From Zygnema cylindricum (lineage: Eukaryota > Streptophyta > Zygnematophyceae > Zygnematales > Zygnemataceae), in NCBI GenBank assembly GCA_037447655.1, contig JBBHKE010002422.1, positions 126,001-190,000 on the forward strand: a stretch of DNA of 64,000 bases, written 5' to 3'. Shown here piece by piece: positions 47,609-60,008 of the stretch (within the stretch, counting starts at the first letter, position 1; every line of letters begins with the position of its first letter). The notes under the pieces were generated by a model that was not told where the DNA came from, searched no databases, and worked only from the letters and a program-made list of their open reading frames with translations. The position numbers and the translations under genes were made by a program.

Positions 47609-48515
47609 ATGTTTCTCTATCTCTTTCTTGCCTCTATGTTATCTCTATTTCTTTCTTCTATCTCCCGCTCTTTCTTCCTCCATTTGTACTTCACCCTTAT
47701 TTTTTTTATCTCTCTATTTTTATCGCTCGCTTATTTTGCAGTCATACTATAGTAAAAACTTCCATTTGACTGGTTGGCAATAAAATGTGTTCTGTCATTT
47801 TTTTTCAAGTAAGTCTTGTTCCATTTGTACTTCACCCTTATTTTTTTTATCTCTCTACTTTTGCCGCTCTCTTGTTTTGCAGTCATACAGTAGTAAGAAC
47901 TTCCATTTGACTTGTAGGCAATATAATATGTTCTGTCATTTTTTTTCAATTAATTCTTCTTGAAATCAGTTTATTGTGAGTTCTGTTTTTGTTTGTTTTT
48001 GCAATTCTCTCACTTGTCATTTTTTTTCAAGTAATTTTTGTTGAAATCGCTAGATTGTGAGTTCTTTTTTTGTTTGTTTCTGTTGTTCTCTCACTTGTCA
48101 TGGATTCAAACTGACCGAAATTCAAGAGGTGTGGGAGACTTCAACTACCCTCTTTTGTTTGATACTAAGAAGACCATCAGTGAAGCCTACAATGTGCTTA
48201 TCGCTTATGAGGTACGTCTTGAACAATATTATAGCCCCCTTGATTCGATTGTTTTCAACTGTAATGGCAACACTCATGTTCCCTTGTTGTCTTCAAAAAA
48301 CAGTTTGTGCTATTGAAAGGAGAGTTAAAATTGCGAAAAAAAAGTGAAATGTTATATGTGGCATCTCAATATTATATGTGTTTTGTAGCTAGATCGTTGC
48401 ATATAGTGTTTCCAATTTTTTTGGACATTTTTAATTATGATGAAAAGCGTAGTCATAAAAGTATACTTTTGCTTATCTATTTAAATTCTAAACTCTACAT
48501 TCAAACTTTTCAGCT
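47609..48515 (+). repeat. Repeated segment of the peroxiredoxin array, copy 2
   Basis: Nearly identical to 44490-45395, including exon piece B2 (48086-48211). It begins abruptly in copia C gag and at about 48515 joins a copy of the array start (compare 35470). Confidence 0.92.
48086..48211 (+). pseudogene. Peroxiredoxin exon-like piece B2
   Basis: Open for 42 codons like B1. The only clear difference in the C-terminal part is AYE for ADE. Donor GTACGT kept, acceptor missing. Confidence 0.88.
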
Positions 48516-49102
48516 CCACCGCGCTCATTTTCACTCCACCGCACTTATTTCACTCCACCGAACGCATTTCATTCCACCGTATGTATTTCAGCCCTCCACG
48601 TCTTCTCCATAAATTCGTTTCCCTCCGGCCGAATTTTAAGGTTCATCATATAAAATAGCCATGGTTTATACAGCTAGTTTGTGTGAAGTAAAACGAAATT
48701 GGTATGTTTTTGTAATGTGATGTGTGTTTCCAATGTGGTTTTGAAATGTGTATCTGTAATTTGAATTTGTAATTTACTTTATTTTTAATGCAATGTATTT
48801 GTCATTTGTATTGTAAACCTGCAATGTAGTGTAAGTAAGAGATACTTCACTTTTTGCATTTATCTTCAATAAAGTTGTGTTTCTCCCTATATTAAAGTGT
48901 TATTTTTTTCTATGCAGTGCATTAAAGTAGAATTAATCATTTAGTAGTCATGTGCAAAAATAGAGAGAAAATGGGAGAAGAGGATGTTGGAAAGGAAAGA
49001 GGGTAAGATGAGGGAACAAAAGAGAAGGAAAAGGGGAAAAGAAGGAGAAGAGGAAGAAATTGAGGTATAAAGATAAATTTTTGCATTATTAATCTTTGTA
49101 AG

Positions 49103-49201
49103 GCTGATGGATCGGTTGCAGAAATCACTGCCTTAAGCAACCGTCACGTGGAGTTCGAGAAACTTAACACCAAAATTATCGTTGTTTTTGTAGAGAGTGT
49201 G
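49103..49201 (+). pseudogene. Peroxiredoxin exon-like piece A2
   Basis: 33 codons; differs from A1 by VVF for VVS in the strand before the donor GTAAGC. Peroxidatic Cys absent as in A1. Confidence 0.85.
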
Positions 49202-50487
49202 GTAAGCTTTCTCTCCTTCTAGTAGACCATGTATCGCTATTAATGTAGATTGTTTTTGCCAAGTAGGTTAAAGTATTCATTGCATGCCAGTCTGATTTTT
49301 TGTTCTGTGTATAGAGAATATAGTGTGGTATGTAATATTTTTTGTTCTTCTGGTACCAACAAGTTTCCCATGACTCGATGAATTCCGATCAAGTACACAA
49401 CATGAACTGTGAGTTGCTGTCTTTTTTTTTCCGCCACATGAAGTATACTTTGTGAGAAGCTGTCTTTTTTTTTTCGCCACCTGAATTAAACTTTCTCTCT
49501 GCGTATGTAGCTCATTTTCCCTGGAGACAACAAATCAAATCTTTCCTTTCTATTTCAATTGTCAAATTATTAAGAGTAATTATCTGACAATTGTCTACAA
49601 GGAAGAATGAGTTAACATGTCAAGAGAACCATTCACACGCACATTGTGGGAACTTTCTAGTTTGCGTATGACTTAGACTTTAGACTTGTAGTACAACCAA
49701 TTGTGCCCAGTTTGTTGTAATAGGTAAAATTTGTTAACAATTTTTTGAGCTGCGTATTTTTAGAAACCCTTTAGCTCATTGATAGGTCCTCTCGTGAATA
49801 AATGCATTGTTATCAGAGTCAATCTCACTTCTCTCACTCTCTCTCTTACCCTCCCTTTGTTTCTCTATCTCTTTCCTTTCTCTATGTTATCTCTATTTCT
49901 TTCTTCTATCTCACGCTCTTTCTTCCTCCATTTGTACTTCACCCTTATTTTTTTTATCTCTCTACTTTTACCGCTCGCTTCAATCTCACTTCTCTCACTC
50001 TCTCTCTTACCCTCCTTTTGTTTCTCTATCTCTTTCCTTTCTCTATGTTATCTCTATTTCTTTCTTCTATCTCCCGCTCTTTCTTCCTCCATTTGTACTT
50101 CACCCTTATTTTTTTTATCTCTCTACTTTTACCGCTCGCTTGTTTTGCAGTCATTAAGAACTTCCATGTGACTTCTTGGCAATAAAATGGGTACTGTAAT
50201 TTTTTTTCAATTAAGTCTTGTTCCATTTGTACTTCACCCCTATTTTTTTTATCTCTCTACTTTTGCCGCTCTCTTGTTTTGCAGTCATACTGTAGTAAGA
50301 ACTTCCATTTGACTTGTTGGCAATATAATATGTTCTGTCATTTTTTTTCAAGTAATTCTTGTTGAAATCGGTTGATTGTGAGTTCTTTTTTTGTTTGTTT
50401 CTGCAATTCTCTCACTTGTCATTTTTTTTCAAGTAATTCTTGTTGAAATCGGTTGATTGTCAGTTCTTTTTTTGTTTGTTTCTATTG

Positions 50488-50613
50488 TTCTCTCACTTGT
50501 CATGGATTCAAACTGACCGAAATTCAAGAGGTGTGGGAGACTTCAACTACCCTTTTCTGTTTGATACCAAGAAGACCATCAATGAAGCCTACAATGTGCT
50601 TATCGTTGATGAG
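50488..50613 (+). pseudogene. Peroxiredoxin exon-like piece B3
   Basis: 42 codons with VDE at the end, closer to the family consensus than B2. Donor GTACGT kept, acceptor region CTATTG. Confidence 0.88.
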
Positions 50614-51181
50614 GTACGTCTTGAACAATATTATAGCCCCCTTGATTCGATTGTTTTCAACTGTAATGGCAACACTCATGTTCCCTTGTTGTCTTCAAAA
50701 AACAGTTTGTGCTATTGAAAGCAGAGTTAAAATTGCGAAAAAAAGTGAAATGTTATATGTGGCATCTCAATATTATGGGTATTGGAGATAGATCGCTGCA
50801 TATAGTGTTTCCAATTGTTTTTGGACATTTTTAATTATGATGAAAAGCGGAGTCATAAAAGTATACTTTTGCTTTTCTATTTAAATTCTAAACTCTACAT
50901 TCAAACTTTTCAGCTCCACAAGGTTTGCACTCCCTTGTATCTAAAAAAATATTCATTTCTTCATCTCCTAAAACAAATCTCAATTTGATTTTTTAACTCT
51001 TTTCAATTGCAAGTTATCGCACTCCTTGTATAATGAAAAAGTAGTTCATTGTGTACCTAATAAAACTCATCCTTTTCCCTCTTCCTCTCTCTCTCCCTCT
51101 CCCAATCCCTCTCCCTCTCCCTCTCCCTCTCCCACTTCCTCTCCCTCTCCCTCTCTTTCATTATATTCTTTTGAAATGCAT

Positions 51182-51205
51182 GGTACTGCACTCCGAGGTT
51201 TGTTC
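51182..51205 (+). pseudogene. Peroxiredoxin exon-like piece C3, cut by copia E
   Basis: GTALRGLF, then the first base of the element E LTR at 51206, exactly as in C1. Confidence 0.75.
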
Positions 51206-52202
51206 TGTTGAAATCATTGATTTAGGGAAGGTATTTTCTAGGTTTTAATTAGATAAAATAACTAAAAGAAAAAGCACAGGCAGCCTGCCTCCACCTTCTC
51301 TCTCTAGCCCCCGTACTTGTTGTAGTCGCTGAAAGAGAGAGAGGGCGGTGGAGCCATGGCAGTCTCAGCTCCATAGGCACGACTAAAGAGTGACCTAAGT
51401 CACTCTCAAAAAAAAGGTTGAGTCCGATAGGACTCGAACCTCCGACCGGCAGAGCGAGGCGTAGCCGTCAGCTCTTACCGGTGTGTCGTAGTAGTCCGTT
51501 AGGATACATAGTGTTTGATAGCTATTTAAACATTAGCAAGATCATTAATTCGTTCAACGGAATAATAATAAGGACATAGAAACTAGTTGAGTTTTAGTGC
51601 GTACGAAACAAATGTACCAGACAATTGTTATTTTGGACGGCGAACATTAAAAGCCGGTTTGGATCCGACGGTCCGCATCATCGCCGCGATCCCAGAATAG
51701 CCGCCTTGGCGGTTTTCGGACGTGACATGACCTGTCAACACGTGGCAAGATATTATTGGGAAGCGGGAATCCCGGAAAGCGCGAGGACAAGTCTGGAGGA
51801 GACAGACGTCCACTCCATGGCCTTGTCGTACACAGGCCGTACAGAAAGTACACCGGCCCTAGTACCTTTCTGTACTGTACAGTCTTCTGATTGGTTTGTA
51901 CATCAGTAGATAGGGGTTGTGAGAGGGGTTTAGAACTTAGAGGATTGAGGATGTAGCCGCCTCTCTCCCAACAAGCTTGTATAAATATTGGCATCTTTGC
52001 CACTTGATAATTTACTGCCTAGTTGGGCATTTTCAGTGATTCTTTTTTCTGTGGACTCAAGGGAGTCCAAACTGCACAGGGGTGTAGTTAGATTTACTAT
52101 TTGTCTGCTTGGGTGGTAGTGATCCAATGTGAAAGAGGGCTAGCCAAAAGCTATCTAGAGGCTTCCTGAATTCAGTGATACAATGGGGGACACAAAATTG
52201 CA
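51206..52202 (+). repeat. 5' LTR of copia element E
   Basis: TGTTGAAATCATTG to AAATTGCA, 997 bp, TATAAATA at 51980-51987, G-box ACACGTGGC at about 51739, gag ATG at 52183. Confidence 0.95.
51408..51505 (-). promoter_or_regulatory. tRNA-like module 8
   Basis: B-box GTTCGAGTC (51439-51431), identical to the commonest tRNA B-box, D-arm-like GGTAAGAGC, and a run of eight T (51415-51408). Confidence 0.65.
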
Positions 52203-55200
52203 AGTTAAGGGCCCACCCTCTAGGGTGCCCATTTTCAACGGATTTAGGTTCATTAACTGGGAAGCCATGATGACAAGGGCATTGTGTGAAAATCGATAAG
52301 GGGTTATCGTCAGTGGACGAGTGAAACGACCATGTCAGGGGACTCCACCAGGGTTTGATGGAGTGAGGTTTTCTCCAGCAACATCTGCTCCAACGGAGAA
52401 GACAGACGATGGGGACAGCAGTGTGTCCGAAAAGGGGAAAGGAAAGGAGACACCTCTTACTTGTTTTGCCACGGTACCCGGAGCGGTGGTTGTGAACACC
52501 GAGGAAAACAATATTCAGATGTGGGAGTACACCAACATAAATACCAGGCATTTCATTCTTAGGCACCTCACCCATGCTTTGGCGACCTCTCATCTTCACA
52601 TTTTTAAGGCCGAGGAGTTGTGGATGACTTTAGTGGAGATCTATAGAGCAGGTACCATCAATGAGCTCTAGTTGGTGGGGCAAAGGTTGGGGAGTTATAC
52701 TTACAAAGGAGGGAAGATGTTAGATTATTGTAATGATCTCTCTTGCCTATATATAGAGATGGAGAGTGTCGGATGGATACGCACAATGAAGATGAAAGTT
52801 AACACTCTCATCATAAAGCTACCTGAAGAGTATGAAAATATAGTGTACTTAGTGCAAGAAATGGATGACAATTCTTGGAAGTGGAACACCGTGGTCCGAA
52901 TGATTTTCGTGAAGGAGAACACTATTGAGATCCGTAGAGGAGGTAAGAGCGTTCAAGCTCTAGATGTCGGAACGGACCGGTGGAGGAAGGATCCGAAAAA
53001 GCCGTACAACAGCTTCAAAGGAGAAAGAGATCAATCTGGAGAACCTAGGCTCCGAAAGGGTCTTTGTCATTTATGCAAAAAGCCGGGACACTTCATAGCT
53101 GATTGCATCAAGCTGTCAGAGTTGAGGCTTCAAGAAAACCGTGGAGCGGGATCTTTCGGAGGGAAGAAGAAGGCACTTGTGGTCACACGAGTAAAAGGAG
53201 AGAACGAGGAGGACGAGTCCTCTGAGGAGGAGGATGTGGAGCTTCTTCTCGACGAGAAACTAGAGGAGAAGGAGATCCCTCGAAAACATAAGTGTGCTCT
53301 CGGAGCCATTCGAGAAGCTCCACAGGAAGGATGGATCATTGATTCAGGTGCATCCATGCATATGTGTCGTGACAGGCACCTCTTCACTAAGTTAAGAAAG
53401 ATCCCTACGGTAGAAATAGAGTATGGGGATGAGAGAGTAGTTACCACAGATCTAGTGGGATCGGTAGTTCTGAAAGTCTTAGTGGAGGGTAAGACTTTTA
53501 TATTCACTTTCTCAGATGTGCTCTACATTCCTCAGTTGAGTAAAAATCTTGTGTCTACTTTTGTATTAGATGACAAGGATTTTGATACCTTCACTAGAAA
53601 GGGAGTCTTTACAGCTACGTACGGAGATGAAGTCTACTTCACAAAAAGAATGTTTAGGCTTAACCTGAGTAATGAAAAAAAGAGTGCTTACTATGGTGCT
53701 GTCCCAAGCTTGATGATTTGGCATAAGCGGTTGGGGCATGTGCATTTTGATAGGCTGAGGGAAATGAAGAAGCTGGGTGTGGTAGAAGGCATTCAGTTTG
53801 GGGATAATAAAATGATGGATGATTTTAGTGGCTATGCCTAAGGTAAGGCTCATAGACTTCCCTTTCCCAAAACTGCCACATATAGAGGTGAGAAAGTACT
53901 AGATCTGGTCCACACAGACATCTGGGGACCAGCAAGCGTACCTTCGGTTGGGGGGAAGAGGTATATGTTGACAATTACTAATGATTGGTCCAGATATTCC
54001 AGAATCTACTTCTTGAAAACAAAGTCTGAAACACCAAAGTACTTTAAGAATACTAAGCCTGGAGTGAAAAGTTTCACGGAACCCCCATTAAGAAAATAAG
54101 AAGTGATAATAGGGGAGAGTACACCTCTAACCAGTTTGAAGAATACTTTAGAGATGAGGGAGTTCAGCATCAGAAAACTATACCGAATAATACAGAACAA
54201 AATGGGGTAGCTGAGAGGTTGAACCGAACTTTGGGAGATAGTGTGTGTAGTATGTTGGCAGATAAGAAAATAAGAAAAAGATTTTGGGCAGAAGCCATGA
54301 ACTGTGCCAACTACATTAAGAATAGAGACCTCACTAGAGCCGTAAAAGGAATGACACCTTATGAGAGATGGGTTGGAAGGAAACCGGATATTTCTCACCT
54401 GAAAGTATTTGGAAGTCAAGCTTACAGTCTTGACACAGATAAGAAAAACTAGAAACTAGATGCTAAAAGAAAACCGTGATATTTTGTGGGATACGATGAG
54501 GGTGTCAAGGGATATAGAGTCTATGACTTAGCTAAACAAGATATCATTTTGGTAAAGCACCTTGTTTTCATGGATGAAGGGAAGTCATTTGATCCCTTTA
54601 AATACACCAAGAAAATAAGAATCAATTTTGATTCCGAGAGTGAGGATGTCTTAGATCTTCCCAAGAATGACACAAGTGAAAATGTGATTGCAGATTCACG
54701 GGTGATCCAAGATGGGGGAGATATAACGAAATCTCCTCATATTTCTACACACACTGAGGAGAGAGAGAGGAAGAGGAGCCAGAACCGGTTTTTATAGATA
54801 GGGGAGCTCATGAGACAGTGCAGAGGAATCCAAGACTTCCCTCCATTCTAGCTTCGGACTTCGAGGGAGGACGGGGGAGCAGCAAAAGACTACAAGATAA
54901 ACAAGCTGCTCACAAGGTAACAAAGCTATCTCACCCAGATGAGCATCAGTCATACTCGGAGGCAATGGACAGTCCGGAGAAAGACCGATGGGTCAACGCC
55001 ATAAATGATGAGATGGCTTCCATCATGGAAGCGAATACTTGGGAGCTAGTGGGCTGTTCTCCAGACAGAAAACCTATCGGGTGCAAATGGGTATTTAAAC
55101 AAAAGCTGAACCCATATAATACCATTGAGAGATATAAGGCTCGGTTGGTAGCAAAGGGTTCACCCAAAAAAAAAGGATAGATTATGAGGAGACTTTTGCT

Positions 55201-56532
55201 CTTGTGGTTGGGTTCCCATCTGTAAGGATTCTCCTTAGTCTAGCAGCAGCGGAAAACATGAAAATTCACCAGATGGATATCAAAACCGCCTTCCTCAACG
55301 GTGAACTAGAGGAAGAAATCTTCATGCGGTAGCCAGAGAGTTTTGTAGAGGAAGGGGAGGAGAGCAAAGTGTGCAGGCTCATAAAGTCTGTATATGGACT
55401 AAAGCAGGCTCCTAGACAATGGAACAAGAAACTAGAAGAGTTTCTCACTGGTCTGGGATATATTCGGATCAGTTCTGACCATTCTATTTATATGTTTGAC
55501 GATGAGAATGGTGTGATTTTTATTGCAATTTATATGGATGATTTGCTGGTGTTAAGTAAGTCTATCGAAAAGATAAATAAGCTAAAGAAATATCTTGGGA
55601 GCAGATTTGACATGAAAGATTTAGGGGAGGCTAAATATATTTTGGGAATTCAAATGGAAAGAGATAGGGGGAAGAGGATAATCAGACTTACTCAAAAAGA
55701 AGCTATTGGAATTATGCTTGAGAAATTTCAGATGGAAAAGGCAAACAGTTGTACCACTCCCATGGACTTAAAGAAAGTAAGTGATCGGAGTGTAGAAGGA
55801 GGAGTGATGATACTAGATGATCAGATGAGTCCAGAAGAGAGACAGTTTATGAAGTCTATTCCGTACAGACAAGTTGTAGGAAGCTTGATTTACTTTATGA
55901 ATTGAACCAAACCGGATATAGCAGCAGCAATTCAAGTCCTCACTAGAAGTCTTAATGATCCTAGGAAGAGAGACAGGGAGGCAGCTAAGAGAGTCATGAG
56001 ATACTTGGTGGGAACCAGAGTTTTATGGTTGCACTTGGGAGGGGAGCACACTGACATCACTACTTAGAGTGATGCCGGTTATAGGGATGCACCTATGAGA
56101 AGATGCACTTCTGGTTATGTGTTGTATGTGGGGGAAGGTGTTTGCTGTTGGAGTAGGAAGCAACAAAAGGTAGTTGGTTAGTCCACTATGAAGGCTGAGT
56201 ATATAGCCTCTTGTTCTGCTGTGAAAGAGCTGATGTGGGTCAAGTCTTTATTACAAGAAGTGGCGTATGTGAAGAAGGGAGTGCATGAAGTGTTTTGTGA
56301 TAATCAGGCTACAATTGCAATTGCAGCCAATCTAAAACATCATTTTAAGGCTAAACATATGGATTTAAGATTGAGTTTTGTGAGGGAAAAAGTTGAAAAC
56401 AAAATTGTGAATCTGGTGTATAGGGGTGATGGGGAAATGGTTGCTGATATGATGACAAAACCTGTGCCATCTCCCAAGTTAAAATACTGTAGAGAAAAGT
56501 ATGGTTTAAAAGAGAAACTAAAATTAGACTAG
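52183..56532 (+). pseudogene. Copia E gag-pol, interrupted
   Basis: Gag starts inside the LTR and has the conserved RVPIFNG block, an early TAA/TAG (about 52297 and 52669-52671) and the knuckle CHLCKKPGHFIADC (about 53065-53106). The protease signature WIIDSGASMHMC (about 53332) is intact. Integrase has WHKRLGHVHFD, HTDIWGP, a changed SDNRGEYTS and EQNGVAERL, with a TAA at 53839 and shifts near 54045. RT has GCKWVFKQKL, QMDIKTAFLNGELEEEIF, LYGLKQAPR-like VYGLKQAPR and YMDDLLVLSK (about 55530-55559), where Met replaces the usual Val. RNase H ends with SCSAVKELMWVKSLL, CDNQATIAIA and ADMMTKPVPS before the TAG at 56530. All catalytic blocks are present but not in one frame. Confidence 0.93.
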
Positions 56533-56545
56533 AAAATAAGGGGAG

Positions 56546-57540
56546 TGTTGAAATCACTTATTTAGGGAAGGTATTTTCTAGGTCTTATTTAGGTGAAATA
56601 ACTAAAAGAAAAAGCAAAGGCAGCCTGCCTCCACCTTCTCTCTCTAGCCCCCATACTTGTTGTAGTCACTAAAGGGAGAGAGGGCGGTGGAGCCATGGCT
56701 GCCTCAGCTCCATAGGCAGGACTAAAGAGTGACCTAAGTCACTCTCAACAAAAAGGTTGAGTCCAGCAGGACTCGAACCTCCGACCGACAGAGCATGGGG
56801 TAGCCGCCTGCTCTTACCGGTCTATCGTAGTAGTCCGTTAGGATACATAGTGTTTGATAGCTATTTAAACATTAACAAGTTCATTAATTCGTTTAATGGA
56901 ATAATAATAAGGACATAGAAACTAGTTGAGGTTTAGTGCGTACAAAACAAATGTAACGGACATTTGTTATTTTGGACGGCGAACATTAAAAGCTCGTTTG
57001 GGTCCGACGGTTTACATCATCGTCGCGATCCCAGAATAGCCGCCTTGGCGGTTTTCGGACGTGACATGACCGGTCAACACGTGGCAAGATATTATTGGGA
57101 AGCGGGAATCCCGGAAAGCGCGAGGACAAGTCTGGAAGAGACAGACGTCCACTCCATGGCCTTGTCGTACACAGGCCATACAGAAAGTACACCGGCCCTA
57201 GCACCTTTCTGTACTGTACAGTCTTCTGATTGGTTTGTACATCAGTAGATAAGGGTTGTGAGAGGGGTTTAGGGCTTAGAGGATTGAGGATGTAGCCGCC
57301 TCTCTCCCAACAAGCTTGTATAATTATTGGCATCTTTGCCACTTGATAATTTAATGCCTAGTTGGGCATTTTAGTGATTCCTTTTTCTGTGGACTCAATG
57401 GAGTTCAAACTGCACAGGGGTGCAGTTAGATTTACTATTTGTTTGCTTGGGTGGCATTGATCCAAGTTGAAAGAGGGCTAGCCAAAAGCTATCTAGAGGC
57501 TTCCTGAATTTAGTGATCCAATACGGGACACAGAATTGCA
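56546..57540 (+). repeat. 3' LTR of copia element E
   Basis: TGTTGAAATCACTT to AGAATTGCA, 995 bp. The gag start is ACG instead of ATG and the TATA box is changed. Confidence 0.95.
56750..56840 (-). promoter_or_regulatory. tRNA-like module 9
   Basis: B-box GTTCGAGTC (56778-56770), GGTAAGAGC upstream, AGAGC/GCTCT pairing, and TTTTT (56754-56750). Confidence 0.65.
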
Positions 57541-57548
57541 CTTACCAA

Positions 57549-59455
57549 CTACTGTTTCTTTTTTTTCAACAATTCCCGTGTGACGCTCATCAAATGATCT
57601 CGATACGCTCTTATTTGTTCTTGTTGGGCCGCCACTTGTTGAGTGAGTGCCGCGATTATTAGTGGCAAATCATCTCCTCTTGGGGGTGAGGGGGGCCTAA
57701 TCGGCGACAAAACCCTTTGTTTTTCCCATAGACGAGGACGAGGCACTTGGACATTGCAAAACTTTTGTAATACCGCTGTGCGAGCATCTCGGAGATTGAG
57801 TACCTCGGGAGTTACTCGACAATATCTGAGGATGTTGTATAACCAGGGGTCCCACGGATGATGATGACGTAACAATTCCGGAACATTCACCCGAAAACCG
57901 TCCTCCCCACAAACAATCCAAGTTAGCTGGGGGTCCGCCGGATCAAATTGCCTTATGTGGCTAAAGGTCGTGCCTCGGTCCTCAAGCGAGATAAAAAGCC
58001 AAGTTGGATGGGCGGTGACATCGGAGGGGGGATATCAAGAATTTGCGGAAAAGGGTTCGCGTCCGGGTTTAGGGGTCGAGGTTCACCATACCGCCAATGT
58101 TCTGACCATTCGGCAACTGGAAGATAATCTTCGGGTCGAGGCACAAAACTGTCCATTTCCTCCTCTCCCGTGGGAGGAGGGAAATACCTATCCGGATGCT
58201 CAACGGGGTATGGAGGTCGAAGATACGGAGGAGCCATTACAATGGCTCTCTCCCTATTCGGCATGGGAGGCGCCCCAAACACATCGTCGTCGTCATCAAA
58301 TTCCTTCTCACGTTGTTCCTTCTCGCTATCCGGAGTTTGCTTTTCCTCAATGGTGGGATCATCCTCGTTCTTCCACACTGCAATGTCTGTGGGTTCCAAA
58401 ATTTCGGGGATGGGCTTGTCTTCCGGCGGTTCTTCGCCATCCTCGATGCTCTCGTCGCTACCCGAAGATGAGGGGACATATAGTTCGTCGCCCCCATCAT
58501 TCACTTTCCGCTTACCCTTTGCTATCTCCCTCTTCCTAGCTATCCTTCTCCGTGCCTCACTTTCACCACCCCCCTCGACCGTCGCCACCTCCCCCACTCC
58601 TTCCTCCTCCACGGTCTCACAAAAACCTATGAATTTTATTTTAATTATTCTCCTTTTTCTACCTAATCTTCCCTGTGCCTCACCTTCCCCACCCTCCTCG
58701 ACCGTCTTCTTTTTTCCCTTTCTTTCCTCTCCCAATGTTGTTTTCCCCTTCCTCTCCTCACTCAACAAATAATCTTCCCTACCATCATCACCTTTTTCCT
58801 CCTCGTCGCCCTCATCAAAAAGTACTAATTTTCGTTTTATTACTCTACGTTTTTTCCCTTCTTTTTCCCATGCATACTTCCCCCACCCTCCTCTACCGTC
58901 GTCTTCTTTCCCCCCTCCTACACCCAATACCGTCCTTCCACCCCCCTCCTCTTTTGGATATTGTTTTTCCCTACTCACCTCACCTTCAACCGCTTTCTCC
59001 CTACTCACATCTACCGATTCACCCTTGTCCTCCGTTTCCCCTTCCGGCAAAACCCCCTCCTTTGCTACCTCATCCAGATTCGTCTCCTCCCTTCCTACCC
59101 CAACCGGTGTCACCCCTTCCCCTACTACCTCTTCATTCCCCTCCTTGTCATGTCCCCTCCCTTCTAGCGGCACCCAACCGATGTGTAGCAACGTGGCCGC
59201 CTCCCTTTCTCTTGCTAATTCCTACGCGGTACCTCTTACACCTATCACGGTTTCCGGGGCATCTCTTTCCCTCCCTCACCCCCTCGGTGATTGCCTTTCC
59301 CTCGAGGGGTTTTCTCTCCCCACTCCATCCCTTCGTACCTCTTCCCTATCTTCTCTTAGTCGACGTCGATGATTACGTCGAGGTAGTGGAGGGTAGCGAC
59401 GACGATACGGCAAGACACTACGCTGTCGCCTATATGGGTGACCGCTGCCCTCCAT
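57549..59455 (-). pseudogene. Unrecognised charged low-complexity protein, broken
   Basis: A frame from an ATG at 59455 (MEGSGHPYRRQRS) runs in phase, through a TGA and a TAG, into a 412-codon open stretch from 59191 to 57953. One frameshift near 57960 then leads into a last open part ending KKKKQ at about 57549. The middle is Glu/Gly/Lys/Arg-rich with an internal repeat (KKRRVIKRKLVLFDEG and RKRRIIKIKFIGFCET). A Pro-rich region (APPYLRPPYPVEHPDRYFPPP) follows, then a more ordered end (PQLTWIVCGEDGFRVNVPELL, HPWDPWLYNILRYCRVTPEV) and a coiled-coil-like tail (LTQQVAAQQEQIRAYRDHL). It starts right after the copia E LTR. Overlapping plus-strand frames are shadows. I do not recognise the family; it may be a gene or a dead element protein. 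Confidence 0.45.
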
Positions 59456-59995
59456 GGATATTAGCTACACGTGATATAAAAAACGGAGGAGAAGAGGCGG
59501 CTACATAAAAGTAAAAGAGAATACATAAGTTTGACCTAAAAATGAATGTACTCACGAAGAAATAACGTATGAGGTTTTCATATAATAAATGTGTCCAAAA
59601 TATACTTACAGAATGTATTGTTCGCGACGGCACGAAGTCGTCGCGACTCCAATCATTTTGAACATTCCAACAGTGTGCGACGAAACGAATTATGGAGGTC
59701 ACGCGGTTCAATGATTAGAAGATTCCAATACAAGGAACGTCGTGCAAAATATACTAACATAGTGTGAGGTCCGCGACAGAAGGAAGTCGTCGCGTCCCTA
59801 ATGTTTTTGAATTTGCCAACAATGGGACGACGAAACTAAATTAAAAAATCACGCGGTTCAATGATTCCGCGATTCCAACAATGAGGCAACAACAAAGCGT
59901 CGTCGACTGTACAAAGATTCATATTTAATTTACTAAGGTCAAAAAGGTCCATATTTAATGTACCATAATAAAGACAAAAAAATGAAACATGCACG
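59456..59995. repeat. Diverged tandem duplication, about 150 bp units
   Basis: CGCGAC-GAAGTCGTCGCG followed by CAACA-GACGAAAC and CACGCGGTTCAATGATT occurs at about 59627-59715 and again at about 59773-59865. No gene. Confidence 0.7.
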
Positions 59996-60008
59996 TTTTT
60001 ATATTTTG

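Larger units (their letters stand above)
48515..51205 (+). pseudogene. 2-Cys peroxiredoxin fragment array, unit 2
   Basis: An uninterrupted version of unit 1: array start, piece A2 (49103-49201), poly-T duplication, CT-rich segment, piece B3 (50488-50613), piece C3 (51182-51205). It shows what unit 1 looked like before the solo LTR and copia B inserted. Within it a CT-rich segment of about 160 bp is tandemly duplicated (about 49822-49980 and 49981-50150). As in unit 1 the peroxidatic Cys region is missing and the acceptors before B and C are lost. Piece C is again interrupted by a copia LTR at the same base. No promoter or complete ORF is present. Confidence 0.85.
51206..57540 (+). mobile_element. 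Ty1/copia element E, complete but dead
   Basis: 5' LTR 51206-52202, internal region, polypurine tract AAAATAAGGGGAG, 3' LTR 56546-57540. Left flank TGTTC and right flank CTTAC do not match, although TGTTC also precedes element C. This argues for recombination between copies after insertion. Confidence 0.95.

Noticed and set aside
49779-50185. Hydrophobic Leu/Ser/Phe-rich frames in the peroxiredoxin array
   Set aside because: They translate CT-rich intron-like DNA and overlap each other in three frames.
57955-59508. Long plus-strand frames opposite the charged protein
   Set aside because: Composition-driven shadows; the minus strand has the ordered, domain-like C-terminal part.
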